DNA of 64,000 nt from Ferruginivarius sediminum (GTDB lineage: Bacteria; Pseudomonadota; Alphaproteobacteria; Kiloniellales; Rhodovibrionaceae), in assembly GCF_003344765.1 (NCBI RefSeq), contig NZ_QPMH01000011.1:1-64000 (forward strand), given 5' to 3'. Positions 1 to 9,167 of the stretch are shown piece after piece (positions within the stretch are counted from its first letter, which is position 1; every line of letters begins with the position of its first letter). Made by a program: the position numbers and the translations under genes. Under the pieces are notes generated by a model. That model was not told the DNA's origin. It was given only the letters and a program-made list of their open reading frames with translations, and made no database searches.

Positions 1-107
1 TCCATGGTCCGTCTCCACTGTGCTTGTGGCTCGGCACCCGCCGGTGCAACCCACGTATCTCAGCACACCTGGAGGCGGGCCACCCGCCCCCGTGACGGAC
101 ATGTCGT

Positions 108-1307
108 CTAGGTCCCGTTCCCTTCGCCTTGCAGCACCGCCAGCATACGCTGACCGATACGGTCGATGTCGAAGGCGGCTTCGGCATAAGCGCGTCCGGC
201 CCTGCCAAGACGCTGGCGCAGGTCATCGTCGGACCGTAGCCGCCGGGCGGCGGCGGCGAAACCGGCCTCGTCCTCCGGCGGAACCACAAGTCCTGCACCC
301 GCCCCTTCGACCGTCCGCGCGGCCAGGTTGGAGGTCGGCACGGCGCCGAGGATGGGCCGGCCGCTGCACAGGTAGGTCAGTACCTTCGAAGGTACCGACA
401 GCACCCCGGCATAAGGCTCCAGGATCGCCACCAGCACGTCGCCGGCGCCGATGACCTCCGGCACGCGGGCCGCCGGCTGGTAGTCCAGCAGGACAAGGTT
501 CCGCAGTCCCTCGGATGCTTTCGCCCGCTCCAGCCAATCGCGGCCCAGGCCCTGCGTGACGACGACCACCGCCACCTCCGGGTCGTCGCGAAAGGCGCGG
601 GCCAGCGCCGCCAGCAGCGCCGGATTGTGCTTCAGGCCCAGCGTGCCGGAATAGAGGAACAGGAAGCGCCCTTCCAGGCCGTGCTCCTCGCGCCATGTTC
701 GCGTCGCCGGCGGCGTCGCCTCGGCCAGCGGGGCCCAGTTCTCGATCACGTGCACGCGCTCCGCCGCCACGCCGCCCCGCGCCAGGATCGGCCGGAAGTC
801 CTCGGTGATGGCGACGACGCCGTCGCTGTCGCGAAGCGCGGCCATCTCCATGCGGCGCAGCACGCCGACGGCGGGCCGGCCCAGGCGTGGCAGGCGGCTC
901 GCCAACGCCCTCTCCAGCGCGAAGTAATAGATGTCGTGCAGCCAATAGACGAAGCGCGCGCCGGCTCGATGCGCCGCGCGCAGCAGGGCGCGCTGCACCC
1001 CCGGACTACAGTTGCCGGAGATCACGGCATCCGGCGCGAAGGCGTCGAGCCGCCGGGCCAGCAGCCGGCCATAGCCTCGCTCCTGCAACAGGCGGCGCGG
1101 CAGGTCGTACTTGCTGAGTGCCGCTCCCAGGTTGACGGCCTCGATGGTCAGGGTCGGCGGGTCGTCGGGCCGGGCGTCGGTGCGCCCGCGCGGCGCCTCG
1201 ATGGAGGTGGAGAACAAGTGCAGCACCTCATGCCCCTGCGCGGCCAACCAGCGGCTGAGCTGAAAGGGAAAGGCATAGCCCGGAAAGTCGTGCACCAGGA
1301 TGCGCAT
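108..1307 (-). CDS. glycosyltransferase, GT-B fold (GT4-like), possibly a fucosyltransferase
   Basis: A 399-aa cytosolic or membrane-associated sugar transferase. The N-terminus (MRILVHDFPGYAFPFQLSRW) is the usual acceptor-side Rossmann start. The C-terminal half has the donor-side pattern with a glycine-rich loop (FLYSGTLGLKHNP) and a late acidic segment before SVPSKVLTYLCSGRPIL. I chose the ATG at 1307 because the frame continues upstream into the preceding gene, while this start lies 8 bp after that gene's stop. It is the last gene of the gmd-fcl-GT operon, so a role in moving fucose or a related deoxyhexose into a surface polysaccharide is inferred from context only. The family call is firm, the substrate is not. 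Confidence 0.85.
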   Translation of the reverse strand: MRILVHDFPGYAFPFQLSRWLAAQGHEVLHLFSTSIEAPRGRTDARPDDPPTLTIEAVNLGAALSKYDLPRRLLQERGYGRLLARRLDAFAPDAVISGNCSPGVQRALLRAAHRAGARFVYWLHDIYYFALERALASRLPRLGRPAVGVLRRMEMAALRDSDGVVAITEDFRPILARGGVAAERVHVIENWAPLAEATPPATRTWREEHGLEGRFLFLYSGTLGLKHNPALLAALARAFRDDPEVAVVVVTQGLGRDWLERAKASEGLRNLVLLDYQPAARVPEVIGAGDVLVAILEPYAGVLSVPSKVLTYLCSGRPILGAVPTSNLAARTVEGAGAGLVVPPEDEAGFAAAARRLRSDDDLRQRLGRAGRAYAEAAFDIDRIGQRMLAVLQGEGNGT

Positions 1308-1314
1308 CGGCGGC

Positions 1315-2292
1315 TCAAGCTCCGGTGCGGGCCCGGTCGCGGTTCCGCAGGAACCAGTCGCGCGTCGCCCGCAGGCCGTCCTCAAGCGTCGTCCTCGGTC
1401 GCCAGCCAAGCGCCGTTTGCCGCGAGACGTCCAGCAGCTTGCGCGGCGTGCCGTCCGGCATCGAGGTGTCGAACGCGATCTCGCCCTCGAAGCCGACGAC
1501 CTTCGCGATCAGCCGGGCCAGTTCGGCAATCGTCAGGTCCTCGCCCGTGCCGACGTTCAGGTGCATCTCCCCCGAGTAATATTTCAGCATGTGCACCAGG
1601 GCGTCGGCGCAGTCCTCGACGTAGAGGAACTCGCGGCGCGGCCGGCCGGTGCCCCAGACGGTGACCCGCGATTCGCCCTGTTCCGCCGCCTCCAGCATCC
1701 GGCGCATCAGGGCGGGAACGACGTGGCTTTCGCGCGGGTCGAAGTTGTCGCCGGGGCCGTAAAGGTTCGTCGGCATCGCGGAAATGAAGTCGCGGCCGTG
1801 CTGCCGGCGATAGGCCTGGCACAGCTTGATGCCGGCGATCTTGGCGATGGCGTACCACTCGTTCGTCGGCTCCAAGGGCCCCGTCAGCAGCGCTTCCTCG
1901 CGGATCGGCTGCGCGGCCTCGCGCGGGTAGATGCACGACGAGCCGAGCAGCAGCAGCTTCTCCACGCCGACGCGGGCCGCGGCCTCGATGACGTTCGCCT
2001 CGATCGCCAGGTTATCGTGGAGGAAGTCCGCCGGACGCGACTGGTTCGCCAGAATGCCGCCCACGGTTGCAGCGGCCAGGACAATTGCATGCGGACGCGC
2101 CTCGGCCATCCAGTCCTCCGCCTCGCGCTGGCGGCGCAGGTCCAGCCTTTCGCGCCCGGCCGTCACGACCTCGCACGGTTCGCTCGCCAGCCGGCGCGCG
2201 ACGGCGGCGCCCACCATGCCACGATGGCCGGCCACCCAGAGGCGCTTGCCGGTCAGGTCATAGGGCGGGTCCAGGGGTGCGACGTCGCTCAT
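1315..2292 (-). CDS. fcl: GDP-L-fucose synthase
   Basis: A 325-aa NADPH-dependent epimerase/reductase that turns GDP-4-keto-6-deoxymannose into GDP-L-fucose in the cytosol. Visible features are the Rossmann loop GHRGMVG (residues 22-28), the SSCIYP segment with catalytic Cys120, and the extended-SDR Tyr147-x3-Lys151 pair in NEWYAIAK. Length is normal for the family. Its ATG overlaps the stop of the upstream gmd gene (ATGA), indicating translational coupling. Together the two genes make GDP-fucose for the glycosyltransferase that follows. The product name is well supported by motif and neighbour. Confidence 0.95.
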   Translation of the reverse strand: MSDVAPLDPPYDLTGKRLWVAGHRGMVGAAVARRLASEPCEVVTAGRERLDLRRQREAEDWMAEARPHAIVLAAATVGGILANQSRPADFLHDNLAIEANVIEAAARVGVEKLLLLGSSCIYPREAAQPIREEALLTGPLEPTNEWYAIAKIAGIKLCQAYRRQHGRDFISAMPTNLYGPGDNFDPRESHVVPALMRRMLEAAEQGESRVTVWGTGRPRREFLYVEDCADALVHMLKYYSGEMHLNVGTGEDLTIAELARLIAKVVGFEGEIAFDTSMPDGTPRKLLDVSRQTALGWRPRTTLEDGLRATRDWFLRNRDRARTGA

Positions 2293-3353
2293 CCCGCCTC
2301 GCGCCGTCCGGCGTTGTGTTCCAGGGCAATCCGCTGCCGGTCGGCTTGCACCATCTCCTGCACCAGTTGCCGGAAGCCGACCTTCGGCTGCCAGCCCAGC
2401 GTCGCCCGCGCCTTACTCGCGTCGCCCTGGAGGAACGGCACCTCCGTCGGCCGGAAATAGCGCGGATCGACCTCCACCAGCACGCGTCCGGTGGCGGCGT
2501 CGATGCCCGTCTCGTCCACGCCGCTGCCGCGCCATTCGATACCGATACCGACGTGGGCGAAGGCCGCTTCGACGAACTCGCGCACCGAATGCGCCTCGCC
2601 GGTAGCAAGGACATAGTCGTCGGGCGTCTCCTGCTGGACGATGCGCCACATTCCTTCGACATAGTCGCGGGCATGGCCCCAGTCGCGCATTGCATCCATG
2701 TTGCCCAGGTACAGCCGCTCCTGCAGGCCGGCCTCGATGGCCGCGACCGCGCGGGTGATCTTGCGCGTGACGAAGGTCTCGCCGCGCGTCGCGCCCTCGT
2801 GGTTGAACAGGATGCCGTTCGAGGCGTGCATGCCATAGGCCTCGCGGTAGTTCACCACGATCCAGTAGGCATAGAGCTTGGCGGCGGCATAGGGGCTGCG
2901 CGGACGGAACGGCGTCGCCTCGCTCTGCGGGGCCGGCGCGTCGCCGAACAGCTCGGAGGTGGAGGCCTGGTAGAATCGGGTGCGCTCGCCCATCCCCAGA
3001 ATACGCAGCGCCTCCAGGATACGCAGTGTGCCCAGACCGTCGGCATTGGCGGTGTATTCCGGCGTCTCGAAGCTGACCTGCACGTGGCTCTGGGCCGCCA
3101 GATTGTAGATCTCGTCGGGCTGCACGTCCTGGATGATACGGATCAGGTTGGTCGGGTCCGTCATGTCCCCGTAATGCAGGATGAACCGCCGGTCCGCCTC
3201 GTGCGGGTCCTGATAAAGATGCTCGACCCGCCCGGTGTTGAAGGACGACGAGCGGCGCTTTATCCCGTGAACGATGTAGCCCTTGGCCAGCAGGAACTCC
3301 GCCAGCAGGCCGCCGTCCTGGCCGGTGGCGCCCGTAATCAACGCCGTTTTCAT
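2289..3353 (-). CDS. gmd: GDP-mannose 4,6-dehydratase
   Basis: A 354-aa extended SDR that makes GDP-4-keto-6-deoxy-D-mannose from GDP-mannose, the first committed step to GDP-fucose. The nucleotide-binding loop GATGQDG is at residues 8-14, STSELFG near 131-137, and the catalytic Tyr155-x3-Lys159 in [13 protein letters not shown] purine-rich Shine-Dalgarno (AGGGGAAA) lies just before the ATG at 3353. It heads the three-gene operon and is divergent from azlC across about 180 bp that must hold both promoters. Length and motifs match the family throughout. Confidence 0.96.
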   Translation of the reverse strand: MKTALITGATGQDGGLLAEFLLAKGYIVHGIKRRSSSFNTGRVEHLYQDPHEADRRFILHYGDMTDPTNLIRIIQDVQPDEIYNLAAQSHVQVSFETPEYTANADGLGTLRILEALRILGMGERTRFYQASTSELFGDAPAPQSEATPFRPRSPYAAAKLYAYWIVVNYREAYGMHASNGILFNHEGATRGETFVTRKITRAVAAIEAGLQERLYLGNMDAMRDWGHARDYVEGMWRIVQQETPDDYVLATGEAHSVREFVEAAFAHVGIGIEWRGSGVDETGIDAATGRVLVEVDPRYFRPTEVPFLQGDASKARATLGWQPKVGFRQLVQEMVQADRQRIALEHNAGRREAG

Positions 3354-3530
3354 TTTCCCCTGCCCCCGAGGTTTACGCGATGCCCCCGTTTACAAATCAA
3401 GGTTAACCTGGGCGAAATCGGGTCGCTACGCAACTCGAACCCGGAGCCGCGCGCGCCGGGAAGCCATGTTCCGCGGCACCGGGCCGGCGGCGGGTTCCAT
3501 CGTCCGCGTGGCGCGATATAGTCGTCGCCC

Positions 3531-4277
3531 ATGAATCGGGCTTCCAGCAACACCACCATAAGCGGGAATCGACGCCAGCGCCCTGTCTTCAAGGGCATCC
3601 GGGAGGCGGTCGGCGTGCCCGCCATCGTCATGTGCGCCAGCTTCGTCGGCTTCGGCGCGCTGGTGCGTCATGCCGGGCTGTCGGTGTGGCACGGCATGCT
3701 CTCGACCGCGACCGGCTGGGGCCTGCCGGGGCAGATCGCACTGGTGGAGATGTACGCGGCGGGCGCCTCGCTGTTCGCCATCTCGCTTGCCGTGGCGATG
3801 GCGCAGGCGCGGCTGCTGCCCATGACGATCACGCTGATGCCGGTGCTGAACACGGGGAAAACGCCACGCTGGCAGCCCTTCGCGGCGGCGCACCTGGTCG
3901 CGGTCACCGGCTGGGCCGTGGCGATGCGCGAGTGCCCGGATATGCCGGGCGAGTCGCGGATGCCCTACTACTTCGCCTTCGCCGGGACGCTTTGGGTGCT
4001 CACCATCGTCGCGACGGCGGCGGGTTACGCGCTGGCCGGGGCCGTGCCGGCGATGGTCAACCTGGGTCTCGTGTTCCTGAACCCGCTCTATTTCATGCTG
4101 CTCTTCGTCGGCGACGTGCGGCGCAGGGCGCGGGCGCTTTCCCTCGGCTTCGGCGCGGTCTGCGGGCCACTCATGCACCTGGCCTCGCCCGATTGGGGTC
4201 TGCTGGCGACGGGACTTATCGCCGGCACCGCCGTCTACGTGGCCGACCGTCAGCTTGGTGCGCGCCGCCGTGCCTGA
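3531..4277 (+). CDS. azlC: AzlC family branched-chain amino acid exporter, large subunit
   Basis: A 248-aa integral membrane protein of the AzlC family. With the small AzlD partner, such proteins export branched-chain amino acids or their analogues. The N-terminal FKGIREAVGVPAIVMCASFVGFG segment and the following SxxxW/LPGQ region are typical of AzlC, followed by several hydrophobic helices. It starts at the ATG at 3531 and overlaps the downstream azlD start, as is usual for this pair. The substrate is inferred from the family; nothing in the sequence fixes it. Confidence 0.9.
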   Translation: MNRASSNTTISGNRRQRPVFKGIREAVGVPAIVMCASFVGFGALVRHAGLSVWHGMLSTATGWGLPGQIALVEMYAAGASLFAISLAVAMAQARLLPMTITLMPVLNTGKTPRWQPFAAAHLVAVTGWAVAMRECPDMPGESRMPYYFAFAGTLWVLTIVATAAGYALAGAVPAMVNLGLVFLNPLYFMLLFVGDVRRRARALSLGFGAVCGPLMHLASPDWGLLATGLIAGTAVYVADRQLGARRRA

Positions 4278-4635
4278 AGCGCTACAGGAATCGTCCGTAT
4301 ACTGGCCGCTGATCCTGCTGGCCGCCGGTGCTGTCGTCACCTACGCATGGCGCGCGCTCGGGGTGCTGCTTTCCGGGCGCATCGACCCCGACGGCGCCGT
4401 TTTCGCGTGGGTGGCCTGCGTCGCCTTCGCGCTGCTGGCCGGGCTGGTCGCGCGGATGATCGTCCTGCCGATGGGCATCGTCGCCGAGACCGCGCTGCTG
4501 GACCGTCTGCTCGCCGCCGGCGCGGCGCTGGCGGCATTCTTCCTGCTCAGCCGCCGCAACATGCTGATCGGCGTCGCCGCCGGCTCGGGCACGCTGATCC
4601 TGCTGACCTGGGCGCGGACGGAACTTGGACTTTAG
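4258..4635 (+). CDS. azlD: AzlD family small transporter subunit
   Basis: A roughly 125-aa protein with about four membrane helices. It matches AzlD in size, position and the early TYAWRALGVLL motif. It overlaps the end of azlC by about 20 bp. No ATG is available in this region: TTG at 4255, GTG at 4258 and GTG at 4270 are all possible starts, and none has a clear Shine-Dalgarno, so translation is probably coupled to azlC. The family call is good, the exact start is uncertain. Confidence 0.85.
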   Translation: MRAAVPEALQESSVYWPLILLAAGAVVTYAWRALGVLLSGRIDPDGAVFAWVACVAFALLAGLVARMIVLPMGIVAETALLDRLLAAGAALAAFFLLSRRNMLIGVAAGSGTLILLTWARTELGL

Positions 4636-4643
4636 ACTTCGCG

Positions 4644-4687
4644 GCTGGGCCGGCCGTTGAGGTCGCAAGGGCGCTGCGCGGCCCAGC
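4644..4687. terminator. hairpin between convergent azlD and patatin genes
   Basis: Perfect 9-bp inverted repeat GCTGGGCCG/CGGCCCAGC (4644-4652 and 4679-4687) with a 26-nt loop, lying between the stops of two convergent genes. There is no T-tract on either strand, so it may be a bidirectional mRNA-end stabiliser rather than a classical intrinsic terminator. Confidence 0.45.
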
Positions 4688-4693
4688 GGCGGC

Positions 4694-5746
4694 CTAGAGG
4701 TATTCGCCCTCGATATCGATGGTGGAGCGCTGGCCCAGGGCGTCGAAGTTCTCTTGCAGCCATGCCTCGCCCTGCCGGTTGCCGAGTTCGCGCAGGTGGC
4801 AGAGGAAGTCCCACTCCGCGTTCATCTTGGACGAGGCGTTGTAGCGGGTCATTTCCTCCGGCACGTCCACGCGGTGCATCAGCACCCGTTTGTAGCGCTT
4901 GGGATCGATCTCGTGTTCTTCCAGCAGGCGGGAGACGAAGGCGATGGCGCGCATCTCCCGCATCAGGGTGGCATTGAAGGTGACTTCATTGAGCCGGTCC
5001 ACGATCTCGGGCGTCGTGGTGGGCGTCTCGCTGCGCTCGATCGGATTCACCTGCACGATGACGACATCGGGAGAGGCGCAGTTGTAGATCAGGGGGTACA
5101 GCGCCGGGTTGCCCATGTAGCCGCCGTCCCAATACGGCTCGCCGTCGATCTCCACCGCCTGGAACACCTGCGGCAGGCAGGCCGAGGCCATGACCGCCTT
5201 CGCGGTAATCTCCTCGCGCCCGAATACCCGGATCTTGCCGGTGCGCACCGAGGTGGCGGAGACATAGAGCTGCACCTGGTCGCAGCGGCGCACGAGGTCG
5301 AAATCGACCGCGCTTTCCAGGACGTCCAGGACCGGGTTCAGGTTCGCCGGATTGAACTGGTAGGGGGAGAGATAGCGGCTGATCGCGTCAAATATCATGT
5401 AGCTGGGCGTGTAATCCAGGTTCCACGCCTGCCCCGCCATATCGAACGGCGTTCGCACGAAGGGGGCGAAGCGGCCAATCCTCGACACCGCGCCCCAGAA
5501 GTGCTCCAGCGCCCGGATCGCGCCTTGCCGGCCGCCCTGCATCAAGCCCTCGGCCACGACGGTGCCGTTCATCGCGCCCGCCGAGGTGCCGCTGATGCCC
5601 TCGATCTCCAGCCGCTCGTCGGCGAGCAGACGTTCCAGCACACCCCAGGTGAAGGCGCCATGCGCACCGCCGCCCTGCAGGGCCAGGGTGACGGCCTTGC
5701 GCTTCGGCTTGGCGCTGCTGCCGACGCTGTCGTCCGGCTCAGCCAT
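4694..5746 (-). CDS. patatin-like phospholipase/acyl hydrolase
   Basis: A 350-aa serine hydrolase with a Ser-Asp catalytic dyad. The oxyanion loop GGGAHG is at residues 25-30, the nucleophile elbow GTSAG has Ser55, and Asp207 is in the DGG motif. It probably hydrolyses acyl chains of lipids. There is no signal peptide, so it is cytosolic or peripheral. I chose the ATG at 5746 because it overlaps the stop of the upstream dihydroorotase gene (TGATG); an alternative in-frame start exists eight codons earlier. It is the last gene of a coupled operon with a glycosyltransferase and the amidohydrolase. Confidence 0.9.
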   Translation of the reverse strand: MAEPDDSVGSSAKPKRKAVTLALQGGGAHGAFTWGVLERLLADERLEIEGISGTSAGAMNGTVVAEGLMQGGRQGAIRALEHFWGAVSRIGRFAPFVRTPFDMAGQAWNLDYTPSYMIFDAISRYLSPYQFNPANLNPVLDVLESAVDFDLVRRCDQVQLYVSATSVRTGKIRVFGREEITAKAVMASACLPQVFQAVEIDGEPYWDGGYMGNPALYPLIYNCASPDVVIVQVNPIERSETPTTTPEIVDRLNEVTFNATLMREMRAIAFVSRLLEEHEIDPKRYKRVLMHRVDVPEEMTRYNASSKMNAEWDFLCHLRELGNRQGEAWLQENFDALGQRSTIDIEGEYL

Positions 5747-7092
5747 CACGCCGCCTCGGGCGGCAGGCATTCCAGGAAGCGCACCGGCTCACCGGCGGGT
5801 TTGCCTTGCAACTCGCCGTCGCGCGCCACCGGCTGGCCGCGCAGCACCGTCGCCACCGGCCAGCCCGTCACCTGCATGCCGGCGAAGGGCGACCAGCCGC
5901 TTTTCGAGGCCAGCCAGTCCAGCGTGATCTCGCGACGCGCCTTCAGGTCCACGAGCGTCAGATCCGCGTCGAAGCCGACCGCGACGCGGCCCTTGCGGGC
6001 GACGTTATAGACCCGCGCCGGGCCGTGCGCCGTCAGCTCCACCAGCCGCTGCAGGCTCAGCCGCCCTTCGGCGACGTGGTTCAGCATGATCGGCAGCAGC
6101 GTCTGAACGCCGGGAATGCCGGAGGGCGAGGTCGGGTAGGCGCGCTCCTTCTCCTCCGCGCTGTGCGGCGCGTGGTCGGAGCCGATGACGTCCACGATCC
6201 CCTGCGAAAGCGCGCGCCACAGGCCCTCGCGGTGCCGGGCGTCGCGGATCGGCGGGTTCATCTGCGCGTGCGTGCCGAAGCGCTCGTAGCACTCCGGCGC
6301 GGCCAGGGTGAGGTGCTGCGGCGTCACCTCGACGGTGGCGACGTCCTTGTAGGCGGCCAGCACCTCCATCTCCTCGGCGGTGGAGACGTGCAGCACCTGC
6401 ACGCGCCCGCCATACCGCCGACAGAGTTGCACGATCCGCGTGGTCGCCAGCACCGCCGCCTCGACGTCGCGCCAGTTCGGATGGTCGCGCACGTCGCCGC
6501 TGTCGCGTGCGATGCCAAGGCGCTCGCGCAGCCGGGCCTCGTCCTCGGCATGCACGGCGAAGCGGCGGCGAACGCTGCTCGCGACAATGGCCAGGGTCTC
6601 CTCGTCCTCGACCAGCAGCGTGCCGGTGGACGAGCCCATGAACACCTTGATACCGGCGCAGCCGGGCAGGCGCTCCATCTCCGCAAGCTCGTCGGCGTTG
6701 TCCGGGCTGCCGCCGACGAAGAAGGCGTGGTCGCACCAGGCACGGCCGCGCGCGCGATCCAGCTTGTCCCGAAGCGCCTCGGGCGTCACCGTCGGCGGCT
6801 TGGTGTTCGGCATCTCGAAGATGCTGGTGACGCCGCCCAGGATGGCCGCGCGGGTGCCGCTCTCCAGGTCTTCCTTGTGGTCCAGACCCGGCTCGCGGAA
6901 ATGTACCTGGCTGTCGATCACGCCCGGCAGGACGTGCAGCCCGGCCGCGTCCACCGTCTCGCCGGCAGAGGCGCCGCCCAGGTCGCCCAGGGCGGCGATC
7001 AGGTCGTCGCGCACGCCAAGATCGCAGGTCTCCGCGCCCCACGGAGTGACGACGGTGCCGCCCCTGATGAGCAGGTCATAAGTGTCGGTCAT
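5746..7092 (-). CDS. dihydroorotase-like amidohydrolase (class I)
   Basis: A 448-aa cyclic amidohydrolase, closest to class I dihydroorotases of pyrimidine synthesis. The carboxylated Lys149 (GIKVFMGSSTG), His181, His235, His260 and Asp306 (SDHAPH) can be placed. The first metal site is unusual: the expected HxH reads Q62-V-H64 before FREPG. The ATG at 7092 overlaps the stop of the upstream glycosyltransferase (ATGA). No pyrB or plsY neighbour is present; instead it sits between a glycosyltransferase and a patatin. Dihydroorotase is the likeliest role, but another cyclic-amide hydrolase (allantoinase- or hydantoinase-like) remains possible. Confidence 0.85.
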   Translation of the reverse strand: MTDTYDLLIRGGTVVTPWGAETCDLGVRDDLIAALGDLGGASAGETVDAAGLHVLPGVIDSQVHFREPGLDHKEDLESGTRAAILGGVTSIFEMPNTKPPTVTPEALRDKLDRARGRAWCDHAFFVGGSPDNADELAEMERLPGCAGIKVFMGSSTGTLLVEDEETLAIVASSVRRRFAVHAEDEARLRERLGIARDSGDVRDHPNWRDVEAAVLATTRIVQLCRRYGGRVQVLHVSTAEEMEVLAAYKDVATVEVTPQHLTLAAPECYERFGTHAQMNPPIRDARHREGLWRALSQGIVDVIGSDHAPHSAEEKERAYPTSPSGIPGVQTLLPIMLNHVAEGRLSLQRLVELTAHGPARVYNVARKGRVAVGFDADLTLVDLKARREITLDWLASKSGWSPFAGMQVTGWPVATVLRGQPVARDGELQGKPAGEPVRFLECLPPEAA

Positions 7093-8138
7093 GCGCTCTC
7101 CTTCCAGCGTTCGCGTTCGGCCAGCAACCGCTCGAACATCTCGCGATAGCGCCGCACACAGGCCTCCTCGGTGAACTCGGCCCGGTAACGTTGGCGGCCG
7201 GCTTCCACCAACCGCGCGGCCAGTCCCGGCTCTTCCAGCACGCGGCGGATGGCGTCGGCCAGCGCCTCGGCGTCGTCCTTGGGCACCAGCAACGCGTCCT
7301 CCTCCGGGCGCACGAGGCCCGCCGGGCCGGCGGCGTCGGCGGCGACCAGCGGCCGCTCGTAGGCCCAGGCCTCCAGGCTGACCGTGCCGAACGGCTCGTA
7401 GCGCGAGGGGAAAACCACCACGTCGGCGGCGCGGAACACCGCCCCCTTGTCGGCCCGCCAGCCAAGGAAACGCACACGCTCCGCCACGCCAAGCTCGTGT
7501 GCAAGGTTTTCCAGCGCCGCGCGTTCCGGCCCCTCGCCCGCCAGCCAAAGATACACGCCCGGCAGGCTTGTCAGCGCCCGCAGCATCACGTCCAGCCCCT
7601 TGGCGGTGTGCAGGCGGCTTGGAACCATCAGCAGCGGCGCGTCCGCCGGCGTGTCGTGCGCGGCGCGCTCGGCCGCCGGGTGCGCGTCGGGCGTGGCGAA
7701 GTTCGGCATGTAATGCGCTCGCGCCGCTGGCCAGCCCTGGTCGATAACATGCCGGCGGATGTCCTGCGTGATACACAGCAGATGGTCGCAGCGGCGGTAA
7801 TACTTGATGTCGTAGTAACCGCCCAGCCGCGCCAGCTTCAGGTGCGGGCCGGCGGGCATCCACGACGCCGCCCGGTTCATGTAGGCCAGCACGATGTCCG
7901 GGCGATAGCGCGCGACCTCCCGCTTCAGCGCCCGTCCCGTGCTGAAGTCCAGCCACTGGCCGAAGGGAAGCTGCACCGGCTCCACGCCGCCGTTGCGCAG
8001 GGCCTCCGCGCGGGCTGGATTGCCGCGGATGACCGCATGCTGGTCGAAGCCGGCCCTGTGCAGTGCCGTCACCAGCGAGACGAAGAAGGTCTCCGCCCCG
8101 CCCTGCGGCGCCCCGGCCAGAAGCTGCATCACACGCAT
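7089..8138 (-). CDS. glycosyltransferase family 4 (LPS core type)
   Basis: A 349-aa GT-B glycosyltransferase. It begins MRVMQLLAGAPQGGAETFFV, which carries the GGAE loop typical of GT4 enzymes, and has the C-terminal E-x7-E-type motif (SRYEPFGTVSLEAWA). The ATG at 8138 was chosen because the frame upstream of it is low-complexity non-family sequence that runs antisense through the next gene. It heads the operon with the dihydroorotase-like and patatin genes and is divergent from a GT9 gene about 95 bp away. A role in lipopolysaccharide core assembly is inferred from the neighbouring heptosyltransferase-family genes. Confidence 0.88.
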   Translation of the reverse strand: MRVMQLLAGAPQGGAETFFVSLVTALHRAGFDQHAVIRGNPARAEALRNGGVEPVQLPFGQWLDFSTGRALKREVARYRPDIVLAYMNRAASWMPAGPHLKLARLGGYYDIKYYRRCDHLLCITQDIRRHVIDQGWPAARAHYMPNFATPDAHPAAERAAHDTPADAPLLMVPSRLHTAKGLDVMLRALTSLPGVYLWLAGEGPERAALENLAHELGVAERVRFLGWRADKGAVFRAADVVVFPSRYEPFGTVSLEAWAYERPLVAADAAGPAGLVRPEEDALLVPKDDAEALADAIRRVLEEPGLAARLVEAGRQRYRAEFTEEACVRRYREMFERLLAERERWKESA

Positions 8139-8234
8139 TGGTCCTCTTGCCTCCGCAGCCTTCTTTGCATAGCGGACACGGCCGATCTTGTGTAGGAGGG
8201 GACGGCCGCTGTCCATCGTTTGCTTGCAATACTC

Positions 8235-9167
8235 ATGGCCGAACCGCAGCGTATCCTTATCATCAAGCATTCCGCCCTGGGCGATTTCGTCCTGGCGACG
8301 GCGGCGTTCCAGGCCATCCGGCGGCATCACCCGGCCGCGCACATCACGCTGCTGACCACCAAGCCCTACCGCGCCATCGCCGAGGCCAGCGGCCTGTTCG
8401 ACGCCGTCTGGATCGATTCGCGCCCGCCGCTGACGCAGCCGGCAGCGTGGTGGCGACTGGCCCGGCGGCTTCGCGGCGGCGGGTTCCAGCGGGTCTACGA
8501 CCTGCAACGCTCCAGCCGCACGGGTTGGTACCTGCGGCTGTTCGGCCGGCGCAAGCCGGAATGGGTCGGCCGCGCGCCGGGCGCCAGCCACCGCTACGAC
8601 GGCGCCGGCGACCGCCGCCACATCGCCGAGCGCGAGGCGGAGCAGCTTGCGCTTGCCGGCATCACCGCCATCGGTCTGCCGGACCTGTCGTTCCTCACCG
8701 CCGACACCGCCCGCTTCCAGCTGCCGCCGCGCTTCGCGCTGCTGGTGCCCGGCGGGGCGCCGCATCGCCCGGCGAAGCGCTGGCCGGCTGCGCACTTCGC
8801 GGCCTTGGGCCAGCATCTGGCGGATCTCGGCATGGTTCCCGTCCTTCTCGGTACGGCCAGCGAAGCATCCGAGATCGCGGAAATCCGGCAAGCCTGCCCG
8901 GCGGCGCGCGACCTGCACGGGCAGACGGACTTCGCCGATCTGGCGGAACTGGCGCGCCGGGCCAAGCTGGCGGTCGGCAACGACACCGGGCCGATGCATC
9001 TGATCGCCGCCGCCGGCTGTCCGTCGGTGGTTCTCTTTTCCGCCGAGTCCGATCCGGTCAAGGTGGCGCCGCGCGGTCCCTGGGTGCGTACGCTGCAACG
9101 CGAGACGCTGACAGAACTACGGGTCGAAGACGTGGTGGCCAGCCTGCCCGAAGCGGCGCCGAGCTAA
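8235..9167 (+). CDS. glycosyltransferase family 9 (heptosyltransferase family)
   Basis: A 310-aa GT9 protein. It has the start ILIIKHSALGDFVLATAAFQAIR (the conserved GD after the first strand) and the C-terminal VGNDTGPMHLIAAAGCPSV donor-binding motif of heptosyltransferases. It probably adds heptose or a similar ADP-sugar to the LPS inner core at the inner membrane. The ATG at 8235 is preferred over an in-frame TTG five codons upstream. Its stop codon shares two bases with the stop of the convergent GT9 gene. Whether it is WaaC- or WaaF-like cannot be decided here. Confidence 0.88.
   Translation: MAEPQRILIIKHSALGDFVLATAAFQAIRRHHPAAHITLLTTKPYRAIAEASGLFDAVWIDSRPPLTQPAAWWRLARRLRGGGFQRVYDLQRSSRTGWYLRLFGRRKPEWVGRAPGASHRYDGAGDRRHIAEREAEQLALAGITAIGLPDLSFLTADTARFQLPPRFALLVPGGAPHRPAKRWPAAHFAALGQHLADLGMVPVLLGTASEASEIAEIRQACPAARDLHGQTDFADLAELARRAKLAVGNDTGPMHLIAAAGCPSVVLFSAESDPVKVAPRGPWVRTLQRETLTELRVEDVVASLPEAAPS

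Noticed and set aside
7093..8229. N-terminal extension of the dihydroorotase-like frame
   Set aside because: It is an out-of-frame shadow of the upstream glycosyltransferase; the ATG at 7092 overlaps that gene's stop as expected.
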